Source of the DNA: Clostridium grantii DSM 8605
Lineage (GTDB): Bacteria; Bacillota; Clostridia; Clostridiales; Clostridiaceae
NCBI RefSeq assembly: GCF_900129965.1
Contig: NZ_FQXM01000043.1
Coordinates: 1-14,830 of the forward strand
Reading direction: 5' to 3'
Length of the DNA: 14,830 nucleotides
Notes under the pieces: model-generated
What the model was told of the DNA's origin: nothing
The model's input: the letters and a program-made list of their open reading frames with translations, nothing else
Databases searched by the model: none
Program-made: the position numbers and the translations under genes
Shown: in pieces, positions 1 to 7,207 of the stretch
How positions within the stretch are numbered: the stretch's first letter is position 1
How the letters are laid out: each line of letters begins with the position of its first letter

Positions 1-80
1 GTTGTCTTACCATGGTCTACGTGACCTATTGTTCCAACGTTAACGTGGGGTTTTGTTCTTTCAAACTTACTTCTTGCCAT
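1..80 (-). CDS. tuf: Elongation factor Tu, N-terminal fragment (cut by window edge)
   Basis: EF-Tu carries aminoacyl-tRNA to the ribosomal A site in a GTP-dependent manner. Only the first 26 codons are visible. They read MARSKFERTKPHVNVGTIGH and continue VDHGKT, which is the EF-Tu amino terminus with the start of its P-loop. The ATG is at 78-80 and has a strong SD (AGGAGGA, minus strand, 88-94) about 7 nt upstream. It follows fusA by 29 bp with no terminator or promoter in between, so it is the last visible gene of the str operon (L7Ae, rpsL, rpsG, fusA, tuf). A second tuf gene ends at the other edge of the window. The rest of this copy lies outside. Confidence 0.96.
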   Translation of the reverse strand, partial: MARSKFERTKPHVNVGTIGHVDHGKT

Positions 81-109
81 TTGTAATTCCTCCTATATAT
101 TTTATTATT

Positions 110-2170
110 TTATTTTTTACCTATTATTGATTCTTGAATACTCTTTGGAACTTCATCATATTGAGCAAACTCCATTGAGTAGTTACCTCTACCTTGAGTT
201 CTAGATCTTAAAGTTGTTGCATATCCAAACATTTCTGACAACGGAACTAAAGCTCTTAGTATTTGTGCTCCTGGTAGTGGATCCATTCCTTCAATTCTTC
301 CTCTTCTAGAGTTTACATCACCCATTACATCTCCAAGATATTCTTCCGGAATTGTAACTTCTACTTTCATGATTGGCTCTAGTATTACTGGGTCAGCTTT
401 TGCCATAGCATTCTTGAACGCCATAGACCCTGCAATTTTGAATGCCATTTCTGATGAGTCAACATCATGATAAGAACCATCAAAACAAATAACTTTAAAG
501 TTCATAACAGGGTATCCTGAAAGTACACCACTTTGAGAAGCTTCTCTTATACCATTATCAACTGCCGGTACATATTCTCTTGGAATAGAACCACCAACTG
601 TAGCATTTTCAAAAACATATTCTCCTTGATGAGGTATCATTTCTATCCAACAATGACCGTATTGTCCACGACCACCTGATTGTCTAACAAATTTACCTTC
701 TGCTTTAACAGCTTTTCTAATACTTTCTTTGTAAGCAACTTGTGGTTGACCTACATTACACTCCACGTTAAATTCTCTTTGTAATCTATCAACAATGATT
801 TCAAGGTGAAGTTCTCCCATACCTGCAATAATTACTTGGCCTGTTTCTTGGTCAGTATAAGTTTTAAATGTAGGATCCTCTTCAGCAAGTTTTGCTAATG
901 CAATACCCATCTTTTCTTGACCAGCTTTTGTTTTAGGCTCAATAGCAACATGAATAACTGGTTCTGGGAAATCCATACTTTCTAATATAACTAAATGATC
1001 TTCATCACACAAAGTATCTCCAGTAGTAGTGTTTTTCAAACCAATTATAGCACCAATTTCTCCTGCATATAATTCTTCTACTTCTTCTCTATGATTAGAA
1101 TGCATTTTTACAAGTCTTCCAATTCTTTCTCTTTTACCTTTATTACTATTTAAAAGGTAAGTCCCACTCTTCATTATACCTGAGTATACTCTTGTAAATG
1201 CTAATTTACCAACAAATGGGTCAGTAGCAATTTTAAATGCTAATGCAGCTAATGGTTGATCGTCATCAGATTTTCTATCAGTTTCATTTCCATCTTCATC
1301 TACTCCTTGTATAGCAGGAACATCAAGTGGAGATGGTAAATATGCTACTACAGCATCAAGAAGATGTTGAACTCCCTTGTTTTTGTAAGCTGTACCACAT
1401 ACAACTGGAACAATTTCATTAGCTATTGTAGCTTTTCTTAAAGTAACTACTAATTCTTCTGAAGATATTTCTTCTCCATCAAGATATTTCATCATTAATT
1501 CTTCATCTGCTTCTACAATTGCTTCAATCATTGCAGCTTTGTGCTCAGCAGCATATTCTTTCATATCTTCTGGAATTTCAATTTCTTTAAATTCAACGCC
1601 TGATTTATCATCAAATATAACAGCTACACCTTTAATCAAATCAATGTGACCTCTATATTCATCTTCACTACCTATTGGAATTGCTATAGGTACAGCATTA
1701 GCATGTAATCTATCTCTCATCATGTTTACTGCTCTAAAGAAGTCTGCTCCAGTTATATCCATTTTATTTACAAACGCCATTCTTGGAACGCCATATCTAT
1801 CTGCTTGCCTCCAAACAGTTTCTGATTGTGGCTCAACTCCACCTTTAGCACAGAATACAGCAACAGCACTATCAAGCACTCTTAAAGATCTTTCAACCTC
1901 AACTGTGAAATCTACGTGACCAGGTGTGTCTATGATATTTACTTGGTGTTCTTTCCAAACACAAGTTGTTGCAGCTGAAGTAATTGTGATACCTCTTTCT
2001 TGTTCTTGTACCATCCAATCCATTGTAGCTGCACCTTCGTGAACTTCACCTATTTTGTGAGTTACTCCAGTATAATACAATATACGCTCCGTAGTTGTAG
2101 TTTTTCCTGCATCTATGTGCGCCATTATTCCTATATTACGAAATTTATCTAACGAATATTTTCTTCCCAC
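110..2170 (-). CDS. fusA: Elongation factor G
   Basis: EF-G is the GTPase that drives translocation and, with RRF, ribosome recycling. From the start chosen here it is 686 residues, close to the usual ~690. Visible G motifs are the P-loop AHIDAGKTT at about 17-25, DTPGH at 81-85 with the catalytic-switch His, and NKMD at 135-138. A domain IV signature, GGRGQYGH, lies in the last third. The frame stays open upstream to a TTG at 2186-2188, but that codon sits at the 5' edge of the SD (GAGAGGAGGAATATTC). The GTG at 2168-2170 lies correctly spaced after GGAGG and begins VGRKYSLDKFRNIGIMAHID, like other EF-G proteins. It follows rpsG by 107 bp holding two hairpins, and precedes tuf by 29 bp. No fusidic-acid resistance call was attempted. 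Confidence 0.97.
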   Translation of the reverse strand: MGRKYSLDKFRNIGIMAHIDAGKTTTTERILYYTGVTHKIGEVHEGAATMDWMVQEQERGITITSAATTCVWKEHQVNIIDTPGHVDFTVEVERSLRVLDSAVAVFCAKGGVEPQSETVWRQADRYGVPRMAFVNKMDITGADFFRAVNMMRDRLHANAVPIAIPIGSEDEYRGHIDLIKGVAVIFDDKSGVEFKEIEIPEDMKEYAAEHKAAMIEAIVEADEELMMKYLDGEEISSEELVVTLRKATIANEIVPVVCGTAYKNKGVQHLLDAVVAYLPSPLDVPAIQGVDEDGNETDRKSDDDQPLAALAFKIATDPFVGKLAFTRVYSGIMKSGTYLLNSNKGKRERIGRLVKMHSNHREEVEELYAGEIGAIIGLKNTTTGDTLCDEDHLVILESMDFPEPVIHVAIEPKTKAGQEKMGIALAKLAEEDPTFKTYTDQETGQVIIAGMGELHLEIIVDRLQREFNVECNVGQPQVAYKESIRKAVKAEGKFVRQSGGRGQYGHCWIEMIPHQGEYVFENATVGGSIPREYVPAVDNGIREASQSGVLSGYPVMNFKVICFDGSYHDVDSSEMAFKIAGSMAFKNAMAKADPVILEPIMKVEVTIPEEYLGDVMGDVNSRRGRIEGMDPLPGAQILRALVPLSEMFGYATTLRSRTQGRGNYSMEFAQYDEVPKSIQESIIGKK

Positions 2171-2192
2171 GAATATTCCTCCTCTCAATTTA

Positions 2193-2218
2193 TATAAAAC
2201 TAAATTTTTAGTTTTATA
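2193..2218 (-). repeat. Inverted repeat just 5' of fusA SD
   Basis: Arms at 2193-2204 and 2207-2218 form a perfect 12-bp AT-rich inverted repeat with a 2-nt centre. In the fusA message it would lie about 10 nt before the SD. It is all A/T except for one C-G pair, so it is a weak structure. It has no U-tract of its own and is not called a terminator. Confidence 0.5.
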
Positions 2219-2230
2219 ATTTAATCCGAC

Positions 2231-2262
2231 AAAACTGTTTTGGAAAATTCCAAAACAGTTTT
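2231..2262 (-). terminator. Possible partial terminator or processing hairpin, rpsG-fusA
   Basis: Perfect 15-bp arms (2231-2245 and 2248-2262) flank a 2-nt centre. On the transcribed strand the 3' arm ends in CAGTTTT, followed by GTCGG, so the U run is only four bases and is part of the stem. That fits a leaky terminator or an RNase processing or 3'-end stabilising hairpin better than a full stop. The downstream fusA and tuf have no recognisable promoter of their own in this gap. Confidence 0.45.
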
Positions 2263-2277
2263 ATTATAAATTTATTA

Positions 2278-2748
2278 TTAGTATCTGTAATGAGCAAATG
2301 CTTTGTTTGCTTCAGCCATCTTATGAGTATCTTCTCTCTTTTTAACAGCTGATCCAGTATTATTAGATGCATCTAATAATTCATTAGCAAGTTTAAGCAT
2401 CATGTACTTCTCGCCTCTTTTTCTTGTAGCAATAGTAAGCCATCTGATACCTAACGTTTGTCTTCTTTCAACTCTAACTTCTATTGGAACTTGGTAAGTT
2501 GCCCCACCTATTCTTCTAGCTTTTACTTCTAATACAGGCATTACATTGTTCATAGCATCTTCGAAAACTTCAATTGCTTCTCTGCCAGATTTTTCAGCCA
2601 TTACATCAAAAGCATCATAAACTATCTTTTGAGCAACCCCTTTTTTACCATCTAGCATAATAGAATTGATTAGTTTTGTAACAACCTTGCTATTATATTT
2701 TGGATCTGGTAATACGTCTCTTTTAGGTACATTTCCTTTTCTTGGCAC
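2278..2748 (-). CDS. rpsG: 30S ribosomal protein S7
   Basis: S7 is a primary 16S rRNA binder that nucleates the head of the small subunit. At 156 residues it has the normal bacterial length. Family sequence is clear: PRKGNVPKRDVLPDPKYNSK at the N terminus, SIMLDGKKG, the segment ARRIGGATYQVPIEVRVERR in the middle, and KREDTHKMAEANKAFAHYRY at the end. The start is GTG (2746-2748), preceded by AAGGAGGGAAGAAAA, which fixes it. It lies between rpsL (131 bp upstream) and fusA (107 bp downstream) in the str operon. S7 is the autoregulator of this operon in E. coli, and the rpsL-rpsG gap here also contains a foldable element. Confidence 0.98.
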   Translation of the reverse strand: MPRKGNVPKRDVLPDPKYNSKVVTKLINSIMLDGKKGVAQKIVYDAFDVMAEKSGREAIEVFEDAMNNVMPVLEVKARRIGGATYQVPIEVRVERRQTLGIRWLTIATRKRGEKYMMLKLANELLDASNNTGSAVKKREDTHKMAEANKAFAHYRY

Positions 2749-2780
2749 TTTTCTTCCCTCCTTAACATCTTATTTAATTC

Positions 2781-2812
2781 ACAGGTACTCGGTTTTCACC
2801 GCAAAGCGCTGT
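2781..2812 (-). promoter_or_regulatory. Structured rpsL-rpsG intercistronic element, candidate S7 site
   Basis: The transcript reads ACAG, CGCUUUG, CGGU, GAAA, ACCG, AGUAC, CUGU. This forms an inner 4-bp stem closed by a GAAA tetraloop and an outer 4-bp ACAG/CUGU stem, separated by a 7/5-nt asymmetric internal loop. It lies about 20 nt before the rpsG SD and is the only GC-rich patch in a 131-bp AT-rich gap. E. coli S7 binds a two-stem element at the equivalent place. Assigning that role here is inference. Confidence 0.4.
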
Positions 2813-2879
2813 CTTCTGCAAGTAAATTCTTAATTTTAAAATTTATATGAATGCGAAGATATAGCACTTATTTTCTTAA

Positions 2880-3257
2880 TTATTTTTTCTTAGGTCTCTT
2901 AGCACCGTACTTAGATCTAGATTGCATTCTGTTTGCTACACCTGAAGCATCAAGAGCACCTCTAACTATGTGGTACCTAACCCCTGGAAGGTCTTTTACC
3001 CTTCCTCCTCTTATTAAAACAACACTATGTTCTTGTAGATTATGGCCTACACCAGGTATATAAGCTGTAACTTCAAAACCATTTGTCAATCTAACTCTTG
3101 CGATTTTTCTTAAAGCTGAGTTAGGTTTCTTTGGTGTAGATGTTTTAACAACTGTACATACTCCTCTTTTTTGAGGACATTGTTTCAAAGCAGGAGAAGA
3201 TGATTTAGTTACAATCGTTTTTCTTCCTTTTCTTACTAATTGATTGATAGTTGGCAT
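2880..3257 (-). CDS. rpsL: 30S ribosomal protein S12
   Basis: S12 lies at the decoding centre and controls accuracy. It has 125 residues, the usual length. The CPQKRGVC segment, TPKKPNS (41-47) and GRVKDLPGVRYH (85-96) are all present. Lys43 and Lys88 (Lys42 and Lys87 in the traditional numbering), where streptomycin-resistance changes occur, are both lysine, so the sequence looks streptomycin-sensitive at these positions. Asp89, in the segment modified by RimO in other bacteria, is kept. The ATG at 3255-3257 follows AAGGAGGTGCAAAT. It lies 42 bp after the L7Ae gene and is co-transcribed with it from the promoter at 3614-3642. Confidence 0.98.
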   Translation of the reverse strand: MPTINQLVRKGRKTIVTKSSSPALKQCPQKRGVCTVVKTSTPKKPNSALRKIARVRLTNGFEVTAYIPGVGHNLQEHSVVLIRGGRVKDLPGVRYHIVRGALDASGVANRMQSRSKYGAKRPKKK

Positions 3258-3299
3258 ATTTGCACCTCCTTAATTTATATAAACTATAAAATCACGAAA

Positions 3300-3542
3300 T
3301 CACTCTTTAATAATGCAAGCAATTGCTGCACTAACATCTATACCGCACATGGAACCAAGTTCTTTTTTCGAACTAACCTTTATGACTTTTATATTTTTTT
3401 CTTCCAAAAGGTCAATTACGGGCATTATGATCTCTTTTTCTGCATCAGCAGCTATATAAACAAGCTGGACTATATCATCCTTTATTGCCTTTACAGTTTG
3501 TTTCAGGCCGACAACTTTTTCGCCTTCTAGCCTGTTAATCAT
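3300..3542 (-). CDS. ybxF: L7Ae-family K-turn RNA-binding protein (YbxF-like)
   Basis: This small protein has the L7Ae/L30e fold. Visible marks are VVGLKQTVKAI near the start, IAADAE in the middle, and LGSMCGIDVSAA near the end, the conserved RNA-contact end of the family. Bacillus YbxF, of about the same length and at the same place between rpoC and rpsL, binds kink-turn RNA. The cellular role is not well defined. Two ATGs are adjacent (3543-3545 and 3540-3542). The SD AAGGGGG lies 4 nt from the first and 7 nt from the second, so the second is preferred (80 residues), but the first (81 residues) cannot be excluded. It is the first gene of the str transcript, with its own promoter and a hairpin leader. 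Confidence 0.9.
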   Translation of the reverse strand: MINRLEGEKVVGLKQTVKAIKDDIVQLVYIAADAEKEIIMPVIDLLEEKNIKVIKVSSKKELGSMCGIDVSAAIACIIKE

Positions 3543-3566
3543 CATGTTTCCCCCTTGCAGCTAATT

Positions 3567-3597
3567 GTTAGAGACAAAGCAAATCTTTGTCTCTAAC
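3567..3597 (-). other. 13-bp perfect hairpin in 5' leader of the str transcript
   Basis: Arms 3567-3579 and 3585-3597 (GTTAGAGACAAAG and its complement) enclose a 5-nt loop. The hairpin starts about 10 nt after the predicted transcription start and ends about 10 nt before the SD, filling most of the ~62-nt leader. No U-tract follows it on either strand, so it is not an intrinsic terminator. It may protect the 5' end or be a regulatory site. Confidence 0.65.
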
Positions 3598-3613
3598 TAT
3601 ACACACAAATAAG

Positions 3614-3642
3614 ATTTTAACATTATATATTATCAATGTCAA
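3614..3642 (-). promoter_or_regulatory. Promoter for ybxF-rpsL-rpsG-fusA-tuf
   Basis: The -35 is TTGACA (3637-3642), then a spacer of exactly 17 bp, then -10 TAAAAT (3614-3619). TGT directly before the -10 gives an extended -10 motif. The -35 starts 5 nt after the rpoC stop codon. Predicted start of transcription is near 3607. No terminator is seen between rpoC and this promoter, so readthrough from rpoBC is also expected. Confidence 0.8.
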
Positions 3643-3647
3643 TAAAA

Positions 3648-6600
3648 TTAATAATTTAATTCTGGCATGTTAAGTAATTCTTCATCCACTCTGTGTTCAG
3701 TGTTTAATTTAACTGCTCTATACTTGTTTAATCCAGTACCCGCCGGTATCAACTTACCGATAAGTACATTTTCTTTTAGTCCAATAAGTGTATCAATTTT
3801 TCCTTTTATAGCTGCATCGGTTAAAACTCTAGTAGTTTCTTGGAATGATGCTGCTGATAAAAATGAATCTGTAGCTAAAGCTGCTTTAGTTATTCCTAAT
3901 AAAACACCTTGGCCAGTAGCTGGTTCTCCACCTGTTTCCAATGATTTTTCGTTCATATCTATAAAATCAAACATATCAACCAATGTTCCAGGTAATAAAT
4001 CAGTATCTCCAGAATCTTCTATTTTAATTTTTCTAGTCATTTGTCTTACAACCACTTCTAAGTGCTTATCATTGATATCAACACCTTGAAGTCTATAAAC
4101 TTTTTGAACTTCTGACAATAAATAATTTTTAACTTCTTCGCTACCTTTTATTCTAAGCAAATCATGAGGGTTTATTGAACCTTGAGTAAGTTCATGTCCT
4201 GCTTCAATAATTTCTCCCTCTTTAACGATAACCTTAGATCCGAAAGGAATGTCATAAGTTCTTTCTTCTCCATCTTCACATTTAATGTAAACAATGTTTT
4301 TTCTCTTTGTTTCTTCTATTCGAACTATCCCAGAAACTTCACTAATAATAGCTAGCCCTTTAGGTTTTCTTGCCTCAAATAGTTCTTCAACTCTAGGTAA
4401 ACCTTGTGTAATATCTGATCCCGCAACTCCACCAGTATGGAATGTTCTCATAGTAAGCTGAGTTCCAGGTTCTCCGATAGATTGAGCTGCTATAATTCCT
4501 ACAGCTTCACCTTTATTAATTCTTCTAGCAGTTGCCATATTCATTCCATAACATTTAGCACATACACCAACTTTGGCTTTACATCTAAACACAGATCTAA
4601 TCTTAATTGTCTTAAAGCCTAATGATTGAATCTTAATCGCCATATCATGCTGAACATAAGTGCCATTTGCAATAACTAGTTCCCCAGTTTTTGGATCATG
4701 AACATCTTGTGCAATGTATCTTCCATCTAATCTTTCACTTAATTCTTCAATAACTTCATTACCAACAGAAATCTCTGATACGTCAAAACTCTCTTCAGTA
4801 CCGCAATCTTCCATTCTTACAATAACATCTTGGCATACATCTACTAAACGTCTTGTTAAATATCCCGAGTCAGCAGTTTTAAGTGCTGTATCTGCGTTAC
4901 CTTTTCTAGCTCCATGAGTAGAAATGAAATACTCAAGTACATCAAGTCCCTCTCTAAAGGAAGATCTTATTGGTAACTCTATAATTTTACCAGATGGATT
5001 GGCCATAAGACCTCTCATTCCCGCCAATTGTTTAATCTGACTCTTAGAACCTCTGGCTCCTGAGTCCGCCATCATGAATATAGGGTTAAATCTATCCAAA
5101 TTATTCATTAATGCATTTGCAACTTGGTCAGTAGTTTTAGTCCATCTATCAATTACTTTTTCATATCTTTCATCGTCTGATATGAATCCTCTTCTATAAA
5201 GTTTTTCAATCTTATCAATTTCTTGGTCAGTCTTCTCTAAAAGTTGAGCTTTCTCTCCAGGAACTGTCATATCAGCAACCGATATAGTTATTGCACTTAT
5301 AGTGGAATAATGATATCCTTTTGCTTTTATATTATCAAGCATAATTGATGTTTCTGTTGGTCCGTATCTGTTGTAACATTTATTAATTATCGTTCCTAAG
5401 TTCTTTTTACTTACTAGAAAGTCTACTTCTAGTTTAAACATGTTCTCTGGAATACTTCTATCAATAAAGCCCAAATCTTGAGGTATAGCTTCATTAAATA
5501 ATAATTTTCCAGGAGTGGTTTCAATTATCCCACTCATTATTTCTCCATCTATTTCCTTAGTCATTTGAACATGTATCTTAGCGTGAATATCAATACTCTT
5601 CACATGGTACGCCATTAAAGCTTCTTCAACAGATGCGAATCTTTTTCCTTCACCTTCAACACCATCTTTATCTATTGTTAAATAATACACGCCTAGAACC
5701 ATATCCTGAGTAGGAACTGAAACTGGCTTACCATCAGATGGTTTTAAAATATTATTAGCTGCAAGCATTAAGAATCTAGCTTCTGCTTGTGCTTCAACAG
5801 ATAAAGGTACGTGAACTGCCATTTGGTCTCCATCAAAGTCAGCATTGTATGCTGTACACACTAATGGATGAAGTTTAATTGCTTTTCCTTCAACCAATAC
5901 TGGTTGGAAGGCTTGAATTCCTAATCTATGAAGCGTTGGAGCACGGTTAAGCAATACTGGATGATCTTCAATTACTTCTTCTAATACATCCCAAACCTGT
6001 GGCATTACTCTTTCAACCATTCTCTTAGCACTTTTTATATTATGAGTTGTTCCACTTTCAACAAGCTTTTTCATTACAAAAGGCTTAAATAATTCTAAAG
6101 CCATCTTCTTAGGAAGACCACATTGATACATTTTAAGTTCTGGTCCAACTACGATAACCGAACGTCCAGAGTAGTCAACACGCTTACCAAGAAGGTTTTG
6201 TCTAAATCTACCTTGTTTACCTTTCAACATATCTGATAATGATTTTAAAGGTCTGTTTCCTGGACCTGTTACCGGTCTTCCTCTTCTACCATTATCTATT
6301 AATGCATCAACAGCCTCTTGCAGCATTCTTTTTTCATTTCTTACAATTATATCTGGTGCTCCAAGATCTAAAAGTTTCTTCAATCTATTATTTCTATTAA
6401 TTACTCTTCTATATAAATCGTTCAAGTCAGATGTAGCAAATCTTCCTCCATCTAATTGAACCATTGGTCTTAAATCTGGTGGAATAACAGGTATTACATC
6501 AATAATCATCCACTCTGGCTTATTAGTTGACATTCTAAAAGATTCTATAACTTCCAATCTTCTAATAAGTCTAACTTTCTTTTGGCCTGTGCTTGTTTTA

Positions 6601-7187
6601 TACTCTTCTCTTATTTCTTTAGATAATTTATCTAAATCCATGTCACTAAGTAATCTTTTTACAGCTTCAGCCCCCATACCTGCATCGAATGTTCCATATC
6701 CATACTTATCTACCGATTCTCTGTATTCTTTCTCACTTAAAAGCTGTTTTTTAAGTAATGGAGTTTCTTTAGGGTCAAGTACAATATAAGATGCAAAATA
6801 TAATACTTTTTCTAAAGATCTTGGTGACATATCCATTAAAAGACCCATTCTTGAAGGTATTCCTTTGAAATACCAAATATGAGAAACTGGAGCTGCCAAC
6901 TCAATATGTCCTATTCTTTCACGTCTTACTTTTGCTTTTGTAACTTCTACTCCACATCTGTCACAAACAATACCCTTATATCTTACTCTCTTGTATTTAC
7001 CACAATGACATTCCCAGTCCTTTGTTGGTCCAAAGATTTTTTCACAAAACAAACCATCTTTTTCTGGCTTTAATGTTCTATAATTAATTGTTTCCGGTTT
7101 CTTAACTTCCCCTCTTGACCACTCTCTGATTAATTCAGGCGAAGCCAATCCTATCTGTAAAGCATCAAAATTATTTAATTCTATCAA
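3648..7187 (-). CDS. rpoC: DNA-directed RNA polymerase subunit beta'
   Basis: This is the catalytic large subunit of RNA polymerase. The 1179 residues match the clostridial length. The N-terminal zinc site is Cys60, Cys62, Cys75 and Cys78. The active-site loop NADFDGDQMAVH puts the Mg-binding aspartates at 450, 452 and 454. The bridge-helix segment GARKGNADTALKTADSGYL is near 759-777. The second zinc site is Cys795, Cys869, Cys876 and Cys879. The trigger loop MRTFHTGG is at 913-920. There is no large insertion. The start is TTG (7185-7187), preceded by GGGAGGATGTACCC, and gives the standard N terminus (IELNNFDALQIGLASPELI). It lies 20 bp after rpoB, with which it must be co-transcribed. Confidence 0.98.
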   Translation of the reverse strand: MIELNNFDALQIGLASPELIREWSRGEVKKPETINYRTLKPEKDGLFCEKIFGPTKDWECHCGKYKRVRYKGIVCDRCGVEVTKAKVRRERIGHIELAAPVSHIWYFKGIPSRMGLLMDMSPRSLEKVLYFASYIVLDPKETPLLKKQLLSEKEYRESVDKYGYGTFDAGMGAEAVKRLLSDMDLDKLSKEIREEYKTSTGQKKVRLIRRLEVIESFRMSTNKPEWMIIDVIPVIPPDLRPMVQLDGGRFATSDLNDLYRRVINRNNRLKKLLDLGAPDIIVRNEKRMLQEAVDALIDNGRRGRPVTGPGNRPLKSLSDMLKGKQGRFRQNLLGKRVDYSGRSVIVVGPELKMYQCGLPKKMALELFKPFVMKKLVESGTTHNIKSAKRMVERVMPQVWDVLEEVIEDHPVLLNRAPTLHRLGIQAFQPVLVEGKAIKLHPLVCTAYNADFDGDQMAVHVPLSVEAQAEARFLMLAANNILKPSDGKPVSVPTQDMVLGVYYLTIDKDGVEGEGKRFASVEEALMAYHVKSIDIHAKIHVQMTKEIDGEIMSGIIETTPGKLLFNEAIPQDLGFIDRSIPENMFKLEVDFLVSKKNLGTIINKCYNRYGPTETSIMLDNIKAKGYHYSTISAITISVADMTVPGEKAQLLEKTDQEIDKIEKLYRRGFISDDERYEKVIDRWTKTTDQVANALMNNLDRFNPIFMMADSGARGSKSQIKQLAGMRGLMANPSGKIIELPIRSSFREGLDVLEYFISTHGARKGNADTALKTADSGYLTRRLVDVCQDVIVRMEDCGTEESFDVSEISVGNEVIEELSERLDGRYIAQDVHDPKTGELVIANGTYVQHDMAIKIQSLGFKTIKIRSVFRCKAKVGVCAKCYGMNMATARRINKGEAVGIIAAQSIGEPGTQLTMRTFHTGGVAGSDITQGLPRVEELFEARKPKGLAIISEVSGIVRIEETKRKNIVYIKCEDGEERTYDIPFGSKVIVKEGEIIEAGHELTQGSINPHDLLRIKGSEEVKNYLLSEVQKVYRLQGVDINDKHLEVVVRQMTRKIKIEDSGDTDLLPGTLVDMFDFIDMNEKSLETGGEPATGQGVLLGITKAALATDSFLSAASFQETTRVLTDAAIKGKIDTLIGLKENVLIGKLIPAGTGLNKYRAVKLNTEHRVDEELLNMPELNY

Positions 7188-7207
7188 GGGTACATCCTCC
7201 CTTCAAT

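Noticed and set aside
3567..3597. Hairpin read as the rpoC terminator
   Set aside because: It is downstream of the str promoter and no U-tract follows on the transcribed strand, so it belongs to the next leader.
7185..7198. ATG-TAC-CCT-TGA mini-frame between the rpoC SD and its TTG start
   Set aside because: Its ATG overlaps the SD, so it cannot use that SD. Three sense codons are easily chance.
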